This document shows, piece by piece, positions 53,688 to 63,300 of a DNA stretch of 64,000 nucleotides (positions are counted from its first letter, which is position 1; each line of letters starts with the position of its first letter). The notes under the pieces were generated by a model that was not told the origin of the DNA, searched no databases, and saw only the letters and a list, made by a program, of their open reading frames with translations. A program made the position numbers and the translations under genes. The stretch covers positions 372,001-436,000 of the forward strand of contig CAVTPD010000003.1 in assembly GCA_963736575.1 (NCBI GenBank). Direction: 5' to 3'. Source of the DNA: CAVTPD01 sp963736575. Its GTDB lineage: Bacteria; Bacteroidota; Bacteroidia; Cytophagales; JAAEPT01.

Positions 53688-54304
53688 AAACAATTAGCAA
53701 ATACTTTCCGGATTTAGATCAGGAAAAAATAGATAAGTTAGCACAGCTAAAAGATCTATATTTTGAATGGAATGAAAAGATTAATGTAATTTCTAGAAAA
53801 GACACAGAGAACTTTTATGAAAGACATGTTTTGCATTCTTTAGCCATTGCTAAAATCATTCAGTTTAAACCAGATACAAAAATACTAGATGTTGGTACCG
53901 GGGGAGGTTTCCCGGGAATACCTTTAGCTATCCTCTTCCCAGATACTAATTTCCATTTGGTTGACTCTATTGGGAAAAAAATATTAGTGGTAGACGAAAT
54001 TCAAAAAGCCTTAAAGCTTGAAAATGTTTTAGCACAACAAAAACGTGCCGAAGATTGTAATGGCAGCTATGATTTTGTCGTTAATAGAGCAGTAAGTAGA
54101 ATGAGTAATATTCTACCATGGGTTTCTACCAAGATTTCTAAAACTTCATTTAATGATTTAACAAACGGAATCATAAGTCTTAAAGGTGGTGATTTAGTGG
54201 AAGAACTTAAGGAAACTAAGAAAACTTACAAGATTTGGGATATATCTGAGTTCTTTGAAGAAGAATTCTTTGAAACTAAAAAGGTAGTGCACCTTACACT
54301 TTAG
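53684..54304 (+). CDS. rsmG: 16S rRNA (guanine527-N7)-methyltransferase
   Basis: 206 residues, TTG start overlapping the sigma stop codon. The Rossmann methyltransferase core has ILDVGTGGGFPGIPLAILFP as SAM-binding motif I. YERHVLHSLAIAK and VNRAVSRMSNILPW are also typical of RsmG, whose loss gives low-level streptomycin resistance in other bacteria. Coexpression with an ECF sigma factor by overlap is unusual. Confidence 0.93.
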   Translation: MKTISKYFPDLDQEKIDKLAQLKDLYFEWNEKINVISRKDTENFYERHVLHSLAIAKIIQFKPDTKILDVGTGGGFPGIPLAILFPDTNFHLVDSIGKKILVVDEIQKALKLENVLAQQKRAEDCNGSYDFVVNRAVSRMSNILPWVSTKISKTSFNDLTNGIISLKGGDLVEELKETKKTYKIWDISEFFEEEFFETKKVVHLTL

Positions 54305-54381
54305 GTATAAAAAAATAAGTTGGAACTTATTTAGATGAAAATTGTATTAAATTTACGAATCAATTAAAGAAAGGAAAGAAA

Positions 54382-54702
54382 ATGGGTAAAGCAGTAGAAA
54401 TAACCGATGCAAACTTCGAGGAAGTTATTGGTACTGACCAACCGGTATTAGTAGACTTCTGGGCAGAATGGTGTGGACCATGTAAAATGATTGCTCCGGT
54501 TGTTGAAGAATTAGCGGGTGATTTTGAAGGGAAAGCTATTATAGGTAAACTAAACGTAGATGAGAATCCAAATGTCTCTGCTAAATACGGAATTAGAAGT
54601 ATACCGACTTTATTAGTAATCAAAAACGGAGAAATTGTTGACAAACAAGTTGGCGCAGTACCTAAAAATGTACTAGCCGGAAAAATTGAAGCTCAACTAT
54701 AA
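54382..54702 (+). CDS. trxA: Thioredoxin
   Basis: 106 residues. Active site WAEWCGPCKM in a full thioredoxin fold, with the cis-proline in RSIPTLLVIKNG. It is cytosolic and could supply electrons to the glutathione peroxidase-like protein at 41371. A bidirectional terminator follows. Confidence 0.97.
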   Translation: MGKAVEITDANFEEVIGTDQPVLVDFWAEWCGPCKMIAPVVEELAGDFEGKAIIGKLNVDENPNVSAKYGIRSIPTLLVIKNGEIVDKQVGAVPKNVLAGKIEAQL

Positions 54703-54705
54703 GCA

Positions 54706-54738
54706 CAAAAAAAGGCCTCAAATGAGGCCTTTTTCTTT
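54706..54738. terminator. Bidirectional terminator between trxA and nqrE
   Basis: Stem aaggcctc/gaggcctt (54712-54719, 54724-54731) with a four-base loop, A run before and T run after. It can end both the plus-strand trxA transcript and the minus-strand nqr transcript. Confidence 0.85.
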
Positions 54739-54759
54739 TTAGATCTATATTATATTTTT

Positions 54760-55431
54760 TTAATCTTTTTGTACCGAAGGCACTTCAACATCAGAAGATT
54801 TCTCAACCTCATCTGCCTGACTAAATTTAATACCTTGGAAAGACATAAACGCAATACCCATTAATCCAGTAATGATCATGGTGATGCCTAAACCTCTAAG
54901 ACCATTAGGCACTTTAGAGTATTTCATTTTCTCTCTAATAGCCGCTAATACTACAATGGCTAATAACCACCCAATACCAGATGCAAAACCAAATACCGTT
55001 GCTTCGCTTAACATATAATCTCTAGAAACCATAAATAATGACCCCCCTAAGATAGAACAGTTTACCGCGATAAGAGGTAAGAAAATACCTAATGAACCAT
55101 ATAATGCAGGTGTGAATTTTTCTACCACCATTTCTACTAACTGCACCATAGCTGCAATAGTAGCAATAAACATTATAAATCTAAGGAAAGATAAATCTAC
55201 ATCTGCAAACTGATCACCCGCCCAAATTAAGGCGCCTCCTTTTAGTACATACTCATTTAACAACCAGTTGATAGGAACTGTAATCGTTAAAACGAAAACT
55301 ACAGCGGCCCCTAAACCAATGGCTGTTTTTACTTTTTTCGATACCGCAAGATATGAACACATTCCTAAGAAGAATGCGAAAATCATATTTTCAATGAATA
55401 TCGATTTTATGGCTAAATTAATTAAATCCAT
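54760..55431 (-). CDS. nqrE: Na+-translocating NADH:quinone reductase subunit E
   Basis: 223 residues with six membrane helices and two conserved cysteines (GMCSYLAVSK in helix 1 and AVNCSILGGSLF in helix 4) that hold an iron cofactor in Nqr. The last 25 residues form a charged tail with no membrane segment. It is the last gene of the operon before the terminator: nqrF, which would normally follow, is absent here. Confidence 0.93.
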   Translation of the reverse strand: MDLINLAIKSIFIENMIFAFFLGMCSYLAVSKKVKTAIGLGAAVVFVLTITVPINWLLNEYVLKGGALIWAGDQFADVDLSFLRFIMFIATIAAMVQLVEMVVEKFTPALYGSLGIFLPLIAVNCSILGGSLFMVSRDYMLSEATVFGFASGIGWLLAIVVLAAIREKMKYSKVPNGLRGLGITMIITGLMGIAFMSFQGIKFSQADEVEKSSDVEVPSVQKD

Positions 55432-55443
55432 GATATCTGATTT

Positions 55444-56122
55444 TTAATCTTCTACGTAACCGTTTCTTGTTCTTTGTACCCAAATAATTAAACCAACAAT
55501 TATAAATGCTCCCACCGGGAAAGACATTAAACCGTTGTTTACATATCCCATTTCATAAAATGCATTGGGTACTATTTGTATACCGAATAACTTACCAGAA
55601 CCTAATAACTCTCTAAAGAAAGCGATAGCTAAAATTACCCAAGCATAACCAAAACCAGAACCCAGACCATCTAAAGCCGAATCCCATGCTTTATTACCCA
55701 TTGCAAAAGCCTCTAAACGCCCCATTACAATACAGTTGGTAATAATTAGACCAACAAATACAGAAAGTTGTTTAGACACATCGTATATATACGCTCTTAA
55801 GAGCCATATCTACTAAAGCCACCAATGTAGCTACAATAGCTAATTGAGCAATAATACGAATACGACCAGGGATTAAGTTTCTCAACATTGAAATAATAAC
55901 GTTTGAGAAAACAACAACTACAGTTACAGCAATAGCCATAACCAACGTTGGTTTTAACTGAGACGTTACCGCTAATGCAGAACAAATACCTAATATCTGT
56001 ACAGTAACCGGGTTATCATCATCTAAAGGATCGGTTACATAAGCTTTTCTACGCTTCGAAAAAAGAGGTTCTTTTGGCTCTTTCACCAACTCTTTTTCTG
56101 CTACTTGTGCTTCAGTACTCAT
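55444..56122 (-). CDS. nqrD: Na+-translocating NADH:quinone reductase subunit D, one frame break
   Basis: The N-terminal frame (55772-56122) encodes a soluble start and helices 1-3 (VQILGICSALAVTSQLKPTL), then hits a stop after DMALKS. The C-terminal frame (55444-55779) continues YIYDVSKQLSVFVGLIITNC and NGLMSFPVGAFIIVGLI. One extra base near 55795 accounts for this. With it removed the protein has 225 residues and normal order. It pairs with NqrE in the Na+ pathway. Confidence 0.9.
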
Positions 56123-56144
56123 ATTTTAAAATTTTGAAATCTAA

Positions 56145-56966
56145 TTATTCTCCTTTTGAGTTATTAATGTCTAACTCAATTCCTGCGTTGCTATCGCCCT
56201 TAGAAGGAGAAGAAGTTTTAACATTCTTCTTTTCTTTGGCAATGAAATTAGAGTAGTAACCTAAGTACGATTCAATCATTCGATTTAATCCACTTGTAGT
56301 CATAGTAGCACCAGATAAACCATCAATATCGTGTTTATCACTTTCTGGGATGCTATGCCCCTCCCCTTTAAGTACTTTAACTCCAACTAAGTTTCCACTT
56401 TCGTCAAAGATTTCTTTTCCTTGAAATCTATTTTGAAAATCATCTGAACCGCCAGTATTTTCAGCAGAGTTAGTAATTCTAGCACCAAGACCAGGAGTTT
56501 CACCTTTATGATCAAAAACAGCACCTTCTACTTCATTAAGATCTGGACCTAGGGCCACAAAACCCCAAATTAAATCCCAAAGTCCGTTACCATACATTGG
56601 CAACACGTAAGCCTGTACTTCATTTTCGTCTACTTCGCTTTTTACTTTGTAAACTGGGAAAAGTTTCTCTTCGACTTTTTTCTTTTTGAATTCTGAAAGC
56701 GCGTTAATATCTTCCGCATTCTTTCCTTCAATTACATTCCCTTTGTAATCAACCACAATACTCTCAACTCTTTTATCATAAGTACCAAGTATGTCTTGAA
56801 CGTTTGTAACGTCCATAACTGCACCTAAAATTTGAGATTTAGTATCTAATTCAATTTGCTTATCGTGTTCGGGCTTTAAAGCCACACTAACACCAGCAAG
56901 TAGACCAGCACAAACTATCGTAAGTACTATCGTAAATATTAGTATATAAGTATTAGACCGTTGCAC
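56145..56966 (-). CDS. nqrC: Na+-translocating NADH:quinone reductase subunit C
   Basis: 273 residues with one N-terminal membrane helix (about 6-28). The periplasmic domain ends in the covalent FMN motif DGLSGATMTTSGLNRMI, where a threonine carries FMN. The last 35 residues are an unusual polar tail (K, S and N). It overlaps nqrB by 14 bases. Confidence 0.95.
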   Translation of the reverse strand: MQRSNTYILIFTIVLTIVCAGLLAGVSVALKPEHDKQIELDTKSQILGAVMDVTNVQDILGTYDKRVESIVVDYKGNVIEGKNAEDINALSEFKKKKVEEKLFPVYKVKSEVDENEVQAYVLPMYGNGLWDLIWGFVALGPDLNEVEGAVFDHKGETPGLGARITNSAENTGGSDDFQNRFQGKEIFDESGNLVGVKVLKGEGHSIPESDKHDIDGLSGATMTTSGLNRMIESYLGYYSNFIAKEKKNVKTSSPSKGDSNAGIELDINNSKGE

Positions 56967-58146
56967 GTTTTAACCTCCTATTTTTATTTGCTTGTACTAC
57001 ATAGTAATCAATTAATGGAGCGAATACATTCATAAGAAGAATCGCTAACATAACACCTTCAGGATAGGCAGGATTAAGTACTCTAATTAAGATAGAAAGT
57101 AAACCCGCTAAGAATCCATAAAAATATTTACCTGTGTTGGTTTGTGAAGCCGTTACTGGATCGGTAGCCATAAAAACAGTACCGAAAGCAAAACCACCAG
57201 CTACTAAGTGATAGTAGAAATGATCTAACCCAAAATAACTTGCTCCGAATGATTCTACAACAAAACCCATTGTTAAAGCACCACACACCATGGCTAACAT
57301 TACTCTCCAAGAACCAACACCTGTTAATAACAGAATACCAGCACCTAAAATGATTGCTAAAGTAGATGTTTCACCAATTGAACCTGGTATAAAACCTAAG
57401 AACATATCCATAAATGAAAATGCTTCCCAACCAGCTGGTGCAATTGCAGGATTAGCATAATAACCTAAAGCAGCATCACCAAGAACTGTTGCTCCTGTAT
57501 AACCGTCTACATCAATCCAAACCTGATCACCAGATATTTGTCCTGGATAAGCAAAGAATAAGAACGCTCTTGTTACTAAAGCAACATTAAGAATATTCAT
57601 CCCTGTACCACCAAATACTTCTTTACCTAAAATTACCGCAAAAATAGTTGCTACAGCCACTTGCCATAAAGGAATAGTAGAAGGAACAATTAATGGTAAT
57701 AATAAACCCGATACTAAGAATCCTTCACTTATTGGATGTCTTTTTATGGTTGCAAAAGCAAATTCAACCCCAAGACCTACAATGTAAGACACTGCAATAA
57801 TTGGAATGAAACGCATAGCGCCAAACAATACATAATCAATAAATCCAGGTGCTGCACTACCAATTTCAGCCATTATTTGAGCATCCGTTAAAACACGGAA
57901 ATGTTGGTAACCAATGTTCCAAACACCAAATAACAAGGCTGGTATTAACGCATAGATTACCGTTACCATAGCACGTTTCATATCATTGGCATCACGTATA
58001 TGAGCTCCTTTTTTACCAGCAGTTGAATCTGGTTGAAAGAGAAGCGTTTCGTGAGCCTCAAATACAAAGTACCATTTCTCATATTTCCCACCTTTTTCAA
58101 AAAGGGGTTTTATTTCATGAACTTTTTTTCTAAGGAAATCTGACAT
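56953..58146 (-). CDS. nqrB: Na+-translocating NADH:quinone reductase subunit B
   Basis: 397 residues with about ten membrane helices. The covalent FMN site is in DGYTGATVLGDAALG. GTVFMATDPVTASQTNTGKY and FGAMRFIPIIAVSYIVGLG are typical of the RnfD/NqrB family. It binds riboflavin and quinone in Nqr. Three bases after nqrA. Confidence 0.95.
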   Translation of the reverse strand: MSDFLRKKVHEIKPLFEKGGKYEKWYFVFEAHETLLFQPDSTAGKKGAHIRDANDMKRAMVTVIYALIPALLFGVWNIGYQHFRVLTDAQIMAEIGSAAPGFIDYVLFGAMRFIPIIAVSYIVGLGVEFAFATIKRHPISEGFLVSGLLLPLIVPSTIPLWQVAVATIFAVILGKEVFGGTGMNILNVALVTRAFLFFAYPGQISGDQVWIDVDGYTGATVLGDAALGYYANPAIAPAGWEAFSFMDMFLGFIPGSIGETSTLAIILGAGILLLTGVGSWRVMLAMVCGALTMGFVVESFGASYFGLDHFYYHLVAGGFAFGTVFMATDPVTASQTNTGKYFYGFLAGLLSILIRVLNPAYPEGVMLAILLMNVFAPLIDYYVVQANKNRRLKRATV

Positions 58147-58149
58147 TTC

Positions 58150-59514
58150 TTAACTGTTTTGCATTAATTCAATACCCGTTCTAATCAATTTCTGAACATC
58201 ATGCTTAGAAACGTCTACAAATTCACATAAAGCAAAGTCTTCTTCTGCTACTTCGTAAATCCCTAACGCTTCCATTTCGTCATAATCCTCGGTTTCAATT
58301 GCTTTCAATAGATAAACAGGAAGAATATCCATTGGAAGCACTTTTTCCATAACGCCGGTGAATACATGTGGTCTTCTTTCACCGTTAAGGTTAGAGTTAA
58401 CCGTGTATTCTTTCTTAGAACCATTAAGGAATGAGAATAGACCAAACGCTCTATGTACAGAAGGTCTTTCTGTATCTGGGCCAAAAGAACCAAAGAATTT
58501 ACCATGGTCTCCTTCTGGTATTACAGTAACTTGGTTATGGTAATAACCTAAGTGTGTATTTTCTTCTACTTTTTCTCCAGAAAGAATGTTTCCACTAATA
58601 ATTCTTACGTGATCACCGCTTATTTTCCCTTTAGTTAAAGTTTCAATAGCTACGCCACTTATGGTCTTATAATACTTAGGAGCAGTAATCTCTGAACCCG
58701 TTAATGCAATAATTTTGGAAGCATCGTATTTTCCTTCAAGGAATAATTTCCCTAACTGAATAACGCCAAAAGGACTAACCGTCCAAGCTATATCTCCTTT
58801 ATTTATTGGATTAATGTGGTGAATCTGTACCCCTACATTACCCGATGGGTGGGGACCAGAAAACGTATTAACTTCCACGCCTGTAGCTGAAGAAAAAACA
58901 GGAGAAGTCTCTCTGTCTTGGCTTACATTTACATGGACTTCTTTTGAGAATTTTTTCAGGATTTCAACCCCAGCTTTAAAAGCTTCTTCTTCTCCTTTGT
59001 AAAGGATTGAATAATCTGGTGCTAATGGAGATGAATCGAATGCTGATATAAAGATTGCTTTTGGAGTTTCCTCAGGATTAGCAATAACTGCATACGGTCT
59101 TTGCATGAAGTTAGGCCAAAGACCCGATTTTAGAATAGACTCCTGTGCTTCTTCTTTTGAGATATTATTGATTTCTGAAGCAGAATACTTTTTGAATTCT
59201 TCGTATTCAATAGCACTGTCTGCTTTAACAATAATTTCCAACAGTCTTCTTTTTTCTCCCCTTCTTACTTCTACTACTTCCCCACTAACTGGAGATGTAT
59301 ACTGAACTGAAGGTACACTTTTGTCGAAATAAAGTGGTTGTCCTGCTTTAACTCGGTCTCCCTCGGCTACCAAAACTTTTGGCTTAACGTAACCTTGAAA
59401 ATCCGTTGGTTTAATCGCATATGTTCCGGCAATTGGTAGCTCTTCTACCGTTTTCTCTGCCTTTCCAACCAGATTAATATCGAAGCCTTTTTTCAGCTTG
59501 ATGTTTCTAGACAT
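58150..59514 (-). CDS. nqrA: Na+-translocating NADH:quinone reductase subunit A
   Basis: 454 residues, soluble. It starts IKLKKGFDINLVGKAEKTV and contains FSGPHPSGNVGVQIHHINPI with the quinone-site region. First gene of nqrABCDE. Together these subunits oxidise NADH, reduce quinone and export Na+, fitting a marine or salt-tolerant organism. Confidence 0.95.
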   Translation of the reverse strand: MSRNIKLKKGFDINLVGKAEKTVEELPIAGTYAIKPTDFQGYVKPKVLVAEGDRVKAGQPLYFDKSVPSVQYTSPVSGEVVEVRRGEKRRLLEIIVKADSAIEYEEFKKYSASEINNISKEEAQESILKSGLWPNFMQRPYAVIANPEETPKAIFISAFDSSPLAPDYSILYKGEEEAFKAGVEILKKFSKEVHVNVSQDRETSPVFSSATGVEVNTFSGPHPSGNVGVQIHHINPINKGDIAWTVSPFGVIQLGKLFLEGKYDASKIIALTGSEITAPKYYKTISGVAIETLTKGKISGDHVRIISGNILSGEKVEENTHLGYYHNQVTVIPEGDHGKFFGSFGPDTERPSVHRAFGLFSFLNGSKKEYTVNSNLNGERRPHVFTGVMEKVLPMDILPVYLLKAIETEDYDEMEALGIYEVAEEDFALCEFVDVSKHDVQKLIRTGIELMQNS

Positions 59515-59627
59515 AATTTATAGAAATTAATAGCTATGCATTTTAGGAACGCTAAATTAATAAATAATGAGATTATTTTATCAGGCACTTTAACTTGCTG
59601 CGCTAACGATATTAATTTAGAACTAAT

Positions 59628-60302
59628 CTAAACAACCGGACAGTGTTTTAGTACTATTTCAACTTGTTGGTCTAGTGTGATATTATCGGTTTCTATAATG
59701 ATAGCGTCGTTTGCTTTCATAAGTGGGGAATCTTCTCTACCACTATCAATAATGTCGCGTTCTTTAAGATTTAGCATTACTTCGTCTAAAGTTGCTTCAA
59801 TATTTTTCTCTTCCAACTCTTTCAAACGTCTTTTGGCTCTAATTTCTAAACCAGCCGACATAAAAATCTTCAATTCGGCATTAGGAAATACAACCGTGCC
59901 AATATCTCTACCATCCATAACCACGCCGCCAGCTTCCCCCATAGCGCGTTGTTCTGAAACTAGCTTTCTTCTTACTGCAGAAATAGCTGCTACAGCACTA
60001 ACATTACGGGCTACATCACCACCACGGATGTAATCTTCCACGGCTTCTCCATTTAGTGTAATATAACTGGATTGGCTTTTAGAATTTACTCTGAAATCCA
60101 ATTGAATATCATCTAAAACAGCTTCTACTTCTTCAACAGAATCAACTGGTATGTTATTTCGTATTAAATAAAGAGTAACCGCTCTATACATAGCACCGGT
60201 ATCTATATACCGGTACTTTAGTTTTTTTGCAACTCTTTTTGCTGTACTACTTTTACCAGTACCCGAATAACCGTCTATGGCTATAATCTTTTGCTTTGAC
60301 AT
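59628..60302 (-). CDS. cmk: Cytidylate kinase
   Basis: 224 residues. P-loop GYSGTGKSSTAKRVAKKL, then YIDTGAMYRAVTLYL and the MDGRDIGTVVFPNAELKIF segment. It phosphorylates CMP and dCMP. It begins two bases after the pyc stop codon, so the two are probably co-transcribed. Confidence 0.96.
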   Translation of the reverse strand: MSKQKIIAIDGYSGTGKSSTAKRVAKKLKYRYIDTGAMYRAVTLYLIRNNIPVDSVEEVEAVLDDIQLDFRVNSKSQSSYITLNGEAVEDYIRGGDVARNVSAVAAISAVRRKLVSEQRAMGEAGGVVMDGRDIGTVVFPNAELKIFMSAGLEIRAKRRLKELEEKNIEATLDEVMLNLKERDIIDSGREDSPLMKANDAIIIETDNITLDQQVEIVLKHCPVV

Positions 60303-60304
60303 GG

Positions 60305-63300
60305 TTATTCTAATTCAATAACAACATCGTTCTGTTGAACCATGCTACCCGCTTCTAAAACTATACGTTTAACTTTTGCTTGTCTAGATGCTGCAATTGT
60401 GGTTTCCATTTTCATGGCTTCAATAACAAATAGAGGTGTATCTTCATCTACTTCATCCCCTACTTTTACTGAAACACCAGATATTTTACCTTGAAGTGGT
60501 GCACCAACTTCTGTTTCTTTGTCGGTAACTTTTTTATTGCTTGCTACTGTACCTTTAAAGTTTTCATCTTTAATCTGAATTCTTCGGGTTTGGCCATTCA
60601 ACTCGAAACCAACTGTACGCATACCATTTTCATCTGGTTCTAATACATACATGAGCTTAATCATAATGGTTTTACCTTCATCTATAGGCACCAAAATTTC
60701 TTCTCCTTTTTCTAAACCGAAGAAGAAAGCTTTTGTTGGTATATCAGAAACATACCCATAGTCCATATGGTGTTGGAAGTAGTCTTCGAATACCTTAGGG
60801 TATAATTTGTACGACAAGAAGTCTTTAAAATCACAGAAGTCGGCAAACTTAACTTGGAACTCTTTAAACTCTTTATCAAAGTCAATGGGTTCTAAATGCT
60901 CGTTTGGTCTATCTGTAAATGGTTTTTCACCTTTCAGAATAACTTTTTGTAGTTCTTTAGGGAAACCACCCACCGGCTGTCCCAACTCACCTCTAAAGAA
61001 ACTTACTACAGATTCCGGGTAAGCATAACTGTTTGCCGGATTCATAATATCTTCCGGAGTAATGTTATTAGAGGTCATGAAAATAGCCATATCACCTACT
61101 ACTTTAGAGCTAGGTGTTACTTTTACAATGTCCCCAAACATTTTGTTTACAACGGCGTAGTTTCTTTTTACTTTTTCGAAATCTTCCCCAACTAAACCTA
61201 AAGATTCTGCTTGTGGACGAAGATTAGAATACTGACCGCCTGGTATTTCATTTCCGTAAACTTCTGCCGTACCTGCCTTAAGCCCAGATTCAAATGGATA
61301 ATAATACTCTCTTATATCTTCCCAATAAGTAGAATATTTATTTAAAGAAGGGATGTTCAATTTAGGGTCACGTTCGTGCCCTTTAAACATGTGTGCTACC
61401 GAATTCAAATTGGGCTGAGATGTTAAGCCAGACATAGATGCAATGGAACAATCAACAACATCTATTCCGCCTTCTATAGCTTTTAAATACGTTGAAGACT
61501 GAATTGAACTGGTGTCGTGTGTATGCAAATGCAACGGCATACTCACCGCTTCTTTTAACGCAGGGATTAATTCCGCAGCAGCCATTGGCGTAAGAAGTCC
61601 GGCCATATCTTTTATGGCTAAGATGTGAGCACCTTCGTCTTCAATGCGTTTGGCTAAATCTATATAATACTGAAGGGTATATTTTTTCTGCTCTTTGTCT
61701 AGAATATCACCTGTGTAGCAAATAGCTACTTCGGCTAAAGAATTCGTTTCGTTTTTAACGGTACGAATACTTGTTTTCATAGCGTCTAACCAGTTTAACG
61801 AATCGAATATTCTAAAAATATCCATTCCGTTATTGGCTGACTCTACAATAAATTTCTCGATTAAGTTATCTGGATACGCTTTGTAACCCACACCATTTGA
61901 TCCTCTGAAAAGCATTTGCAGCAAGATGTTTGGCATAGCTTCTCGCATTGCTTTTAAACGTTTCCAAGGACATTCGTGCAAGAAGCGAAGTGCTACATCA
62001 AAGGTTGCCCCACCCCACATTTCAACAGAGAAAATTTCTGGGTTGTTTTTAGCATAGCTTTCAGCAATAGCTAAAAGATCTCTAGACCTTACTCTGGTGG
62101 CCAAAAGCGATTGATGTGCATCTCTAAAAGTGGTATCGGTAATTTTAACCGATTTTTCTTTTTTCAACCAATCAACAAATCCTTCTCTTCCTAAATCGGT
62201 TAAGATATCTTTTGTTCCTTTTGGATAAATATCAGCTTTATCATAAGAAGGGATAATTGGCGTTCTAAATTTTTTATTAGGATCTGTGAATTTCACAGAC
62301 GGATTACCGTTTACCGTGGTATGTCCTAAATATTTTAATGTTTTTGTTCCTCTGTCCAAGATTCTTGGCATTTGGAACAAACTAGGATTGTCTTTAATAA
62401 AGTTTACCGTACAATCGCCACTTCTAAACGTTGGGTGAGATATTACATTCTTTAAGAAATGAATGTTTGTTTCTACCCCTCTAATTCTGAATTCAGAAAG
62501 TGTTCTATCTAATCTTTCGGCTGCTCCTTTTAGGGTTCTGCCTTTGGCGGTTACTTTCACCAACATAGAATCGAAGAAAGGTGAAATTTTCATTCCAGGG
62601 TAGGTACTACCTTCGTCTAAACGAATACCAAAACCAGCTGCATTTCTATAGGCGATTATAGTTCCGTAATCGGGTTTAAAATTCTCTTTGGGGTTTTCAG
62701 TAGTTACACGGCATTGAACAGCAAAACCGTTTAATTGTACATCTTCCTGAGATAAAATAAAAATCCCTGGATCTGAAAGCTTATGCCCTTTTGCAATTAA
62801 GATTTGAGAACGGACAATATCAACACCGGTAACTTCTTCGGTAATAGTGTGCTCTACTTGAACTCTTGGATTCACTTCAATAAAAAAGATATTCTCATCT
62901 CTATCTACCAAAAATTCTACCGTACCAACATTATTATAATTAACCGCCTTAGCTATAGCAATAGCGTAGCCGTATATTTTTTGCTTTGTATCTTCTTTTA
63001 AATTAGGTGAAGGGGCAACTTCTACTACTTTCTGGAAACGTCTTTGTACGGAACAGTCTCTTTCGTATAAATGAACGATATTTCCATAATTATCGCCCAT
63101 CAACTGCACTTCAATGTGTTTTGGTTGATCGATAAATTTTTCTAGGAAAACAGTATCGTCACCAAAGAATTTTTCGGCTTCGGCTTTCGCTTCCCCAAAA
63201 GAACGTTGTAATTCATCTTCGGAACGAATAACACGCATACCACGTCCACCACCGCCAGATGCCGCTTTTAACATTACTGGGTAACCAATTCTTTTGGCTT

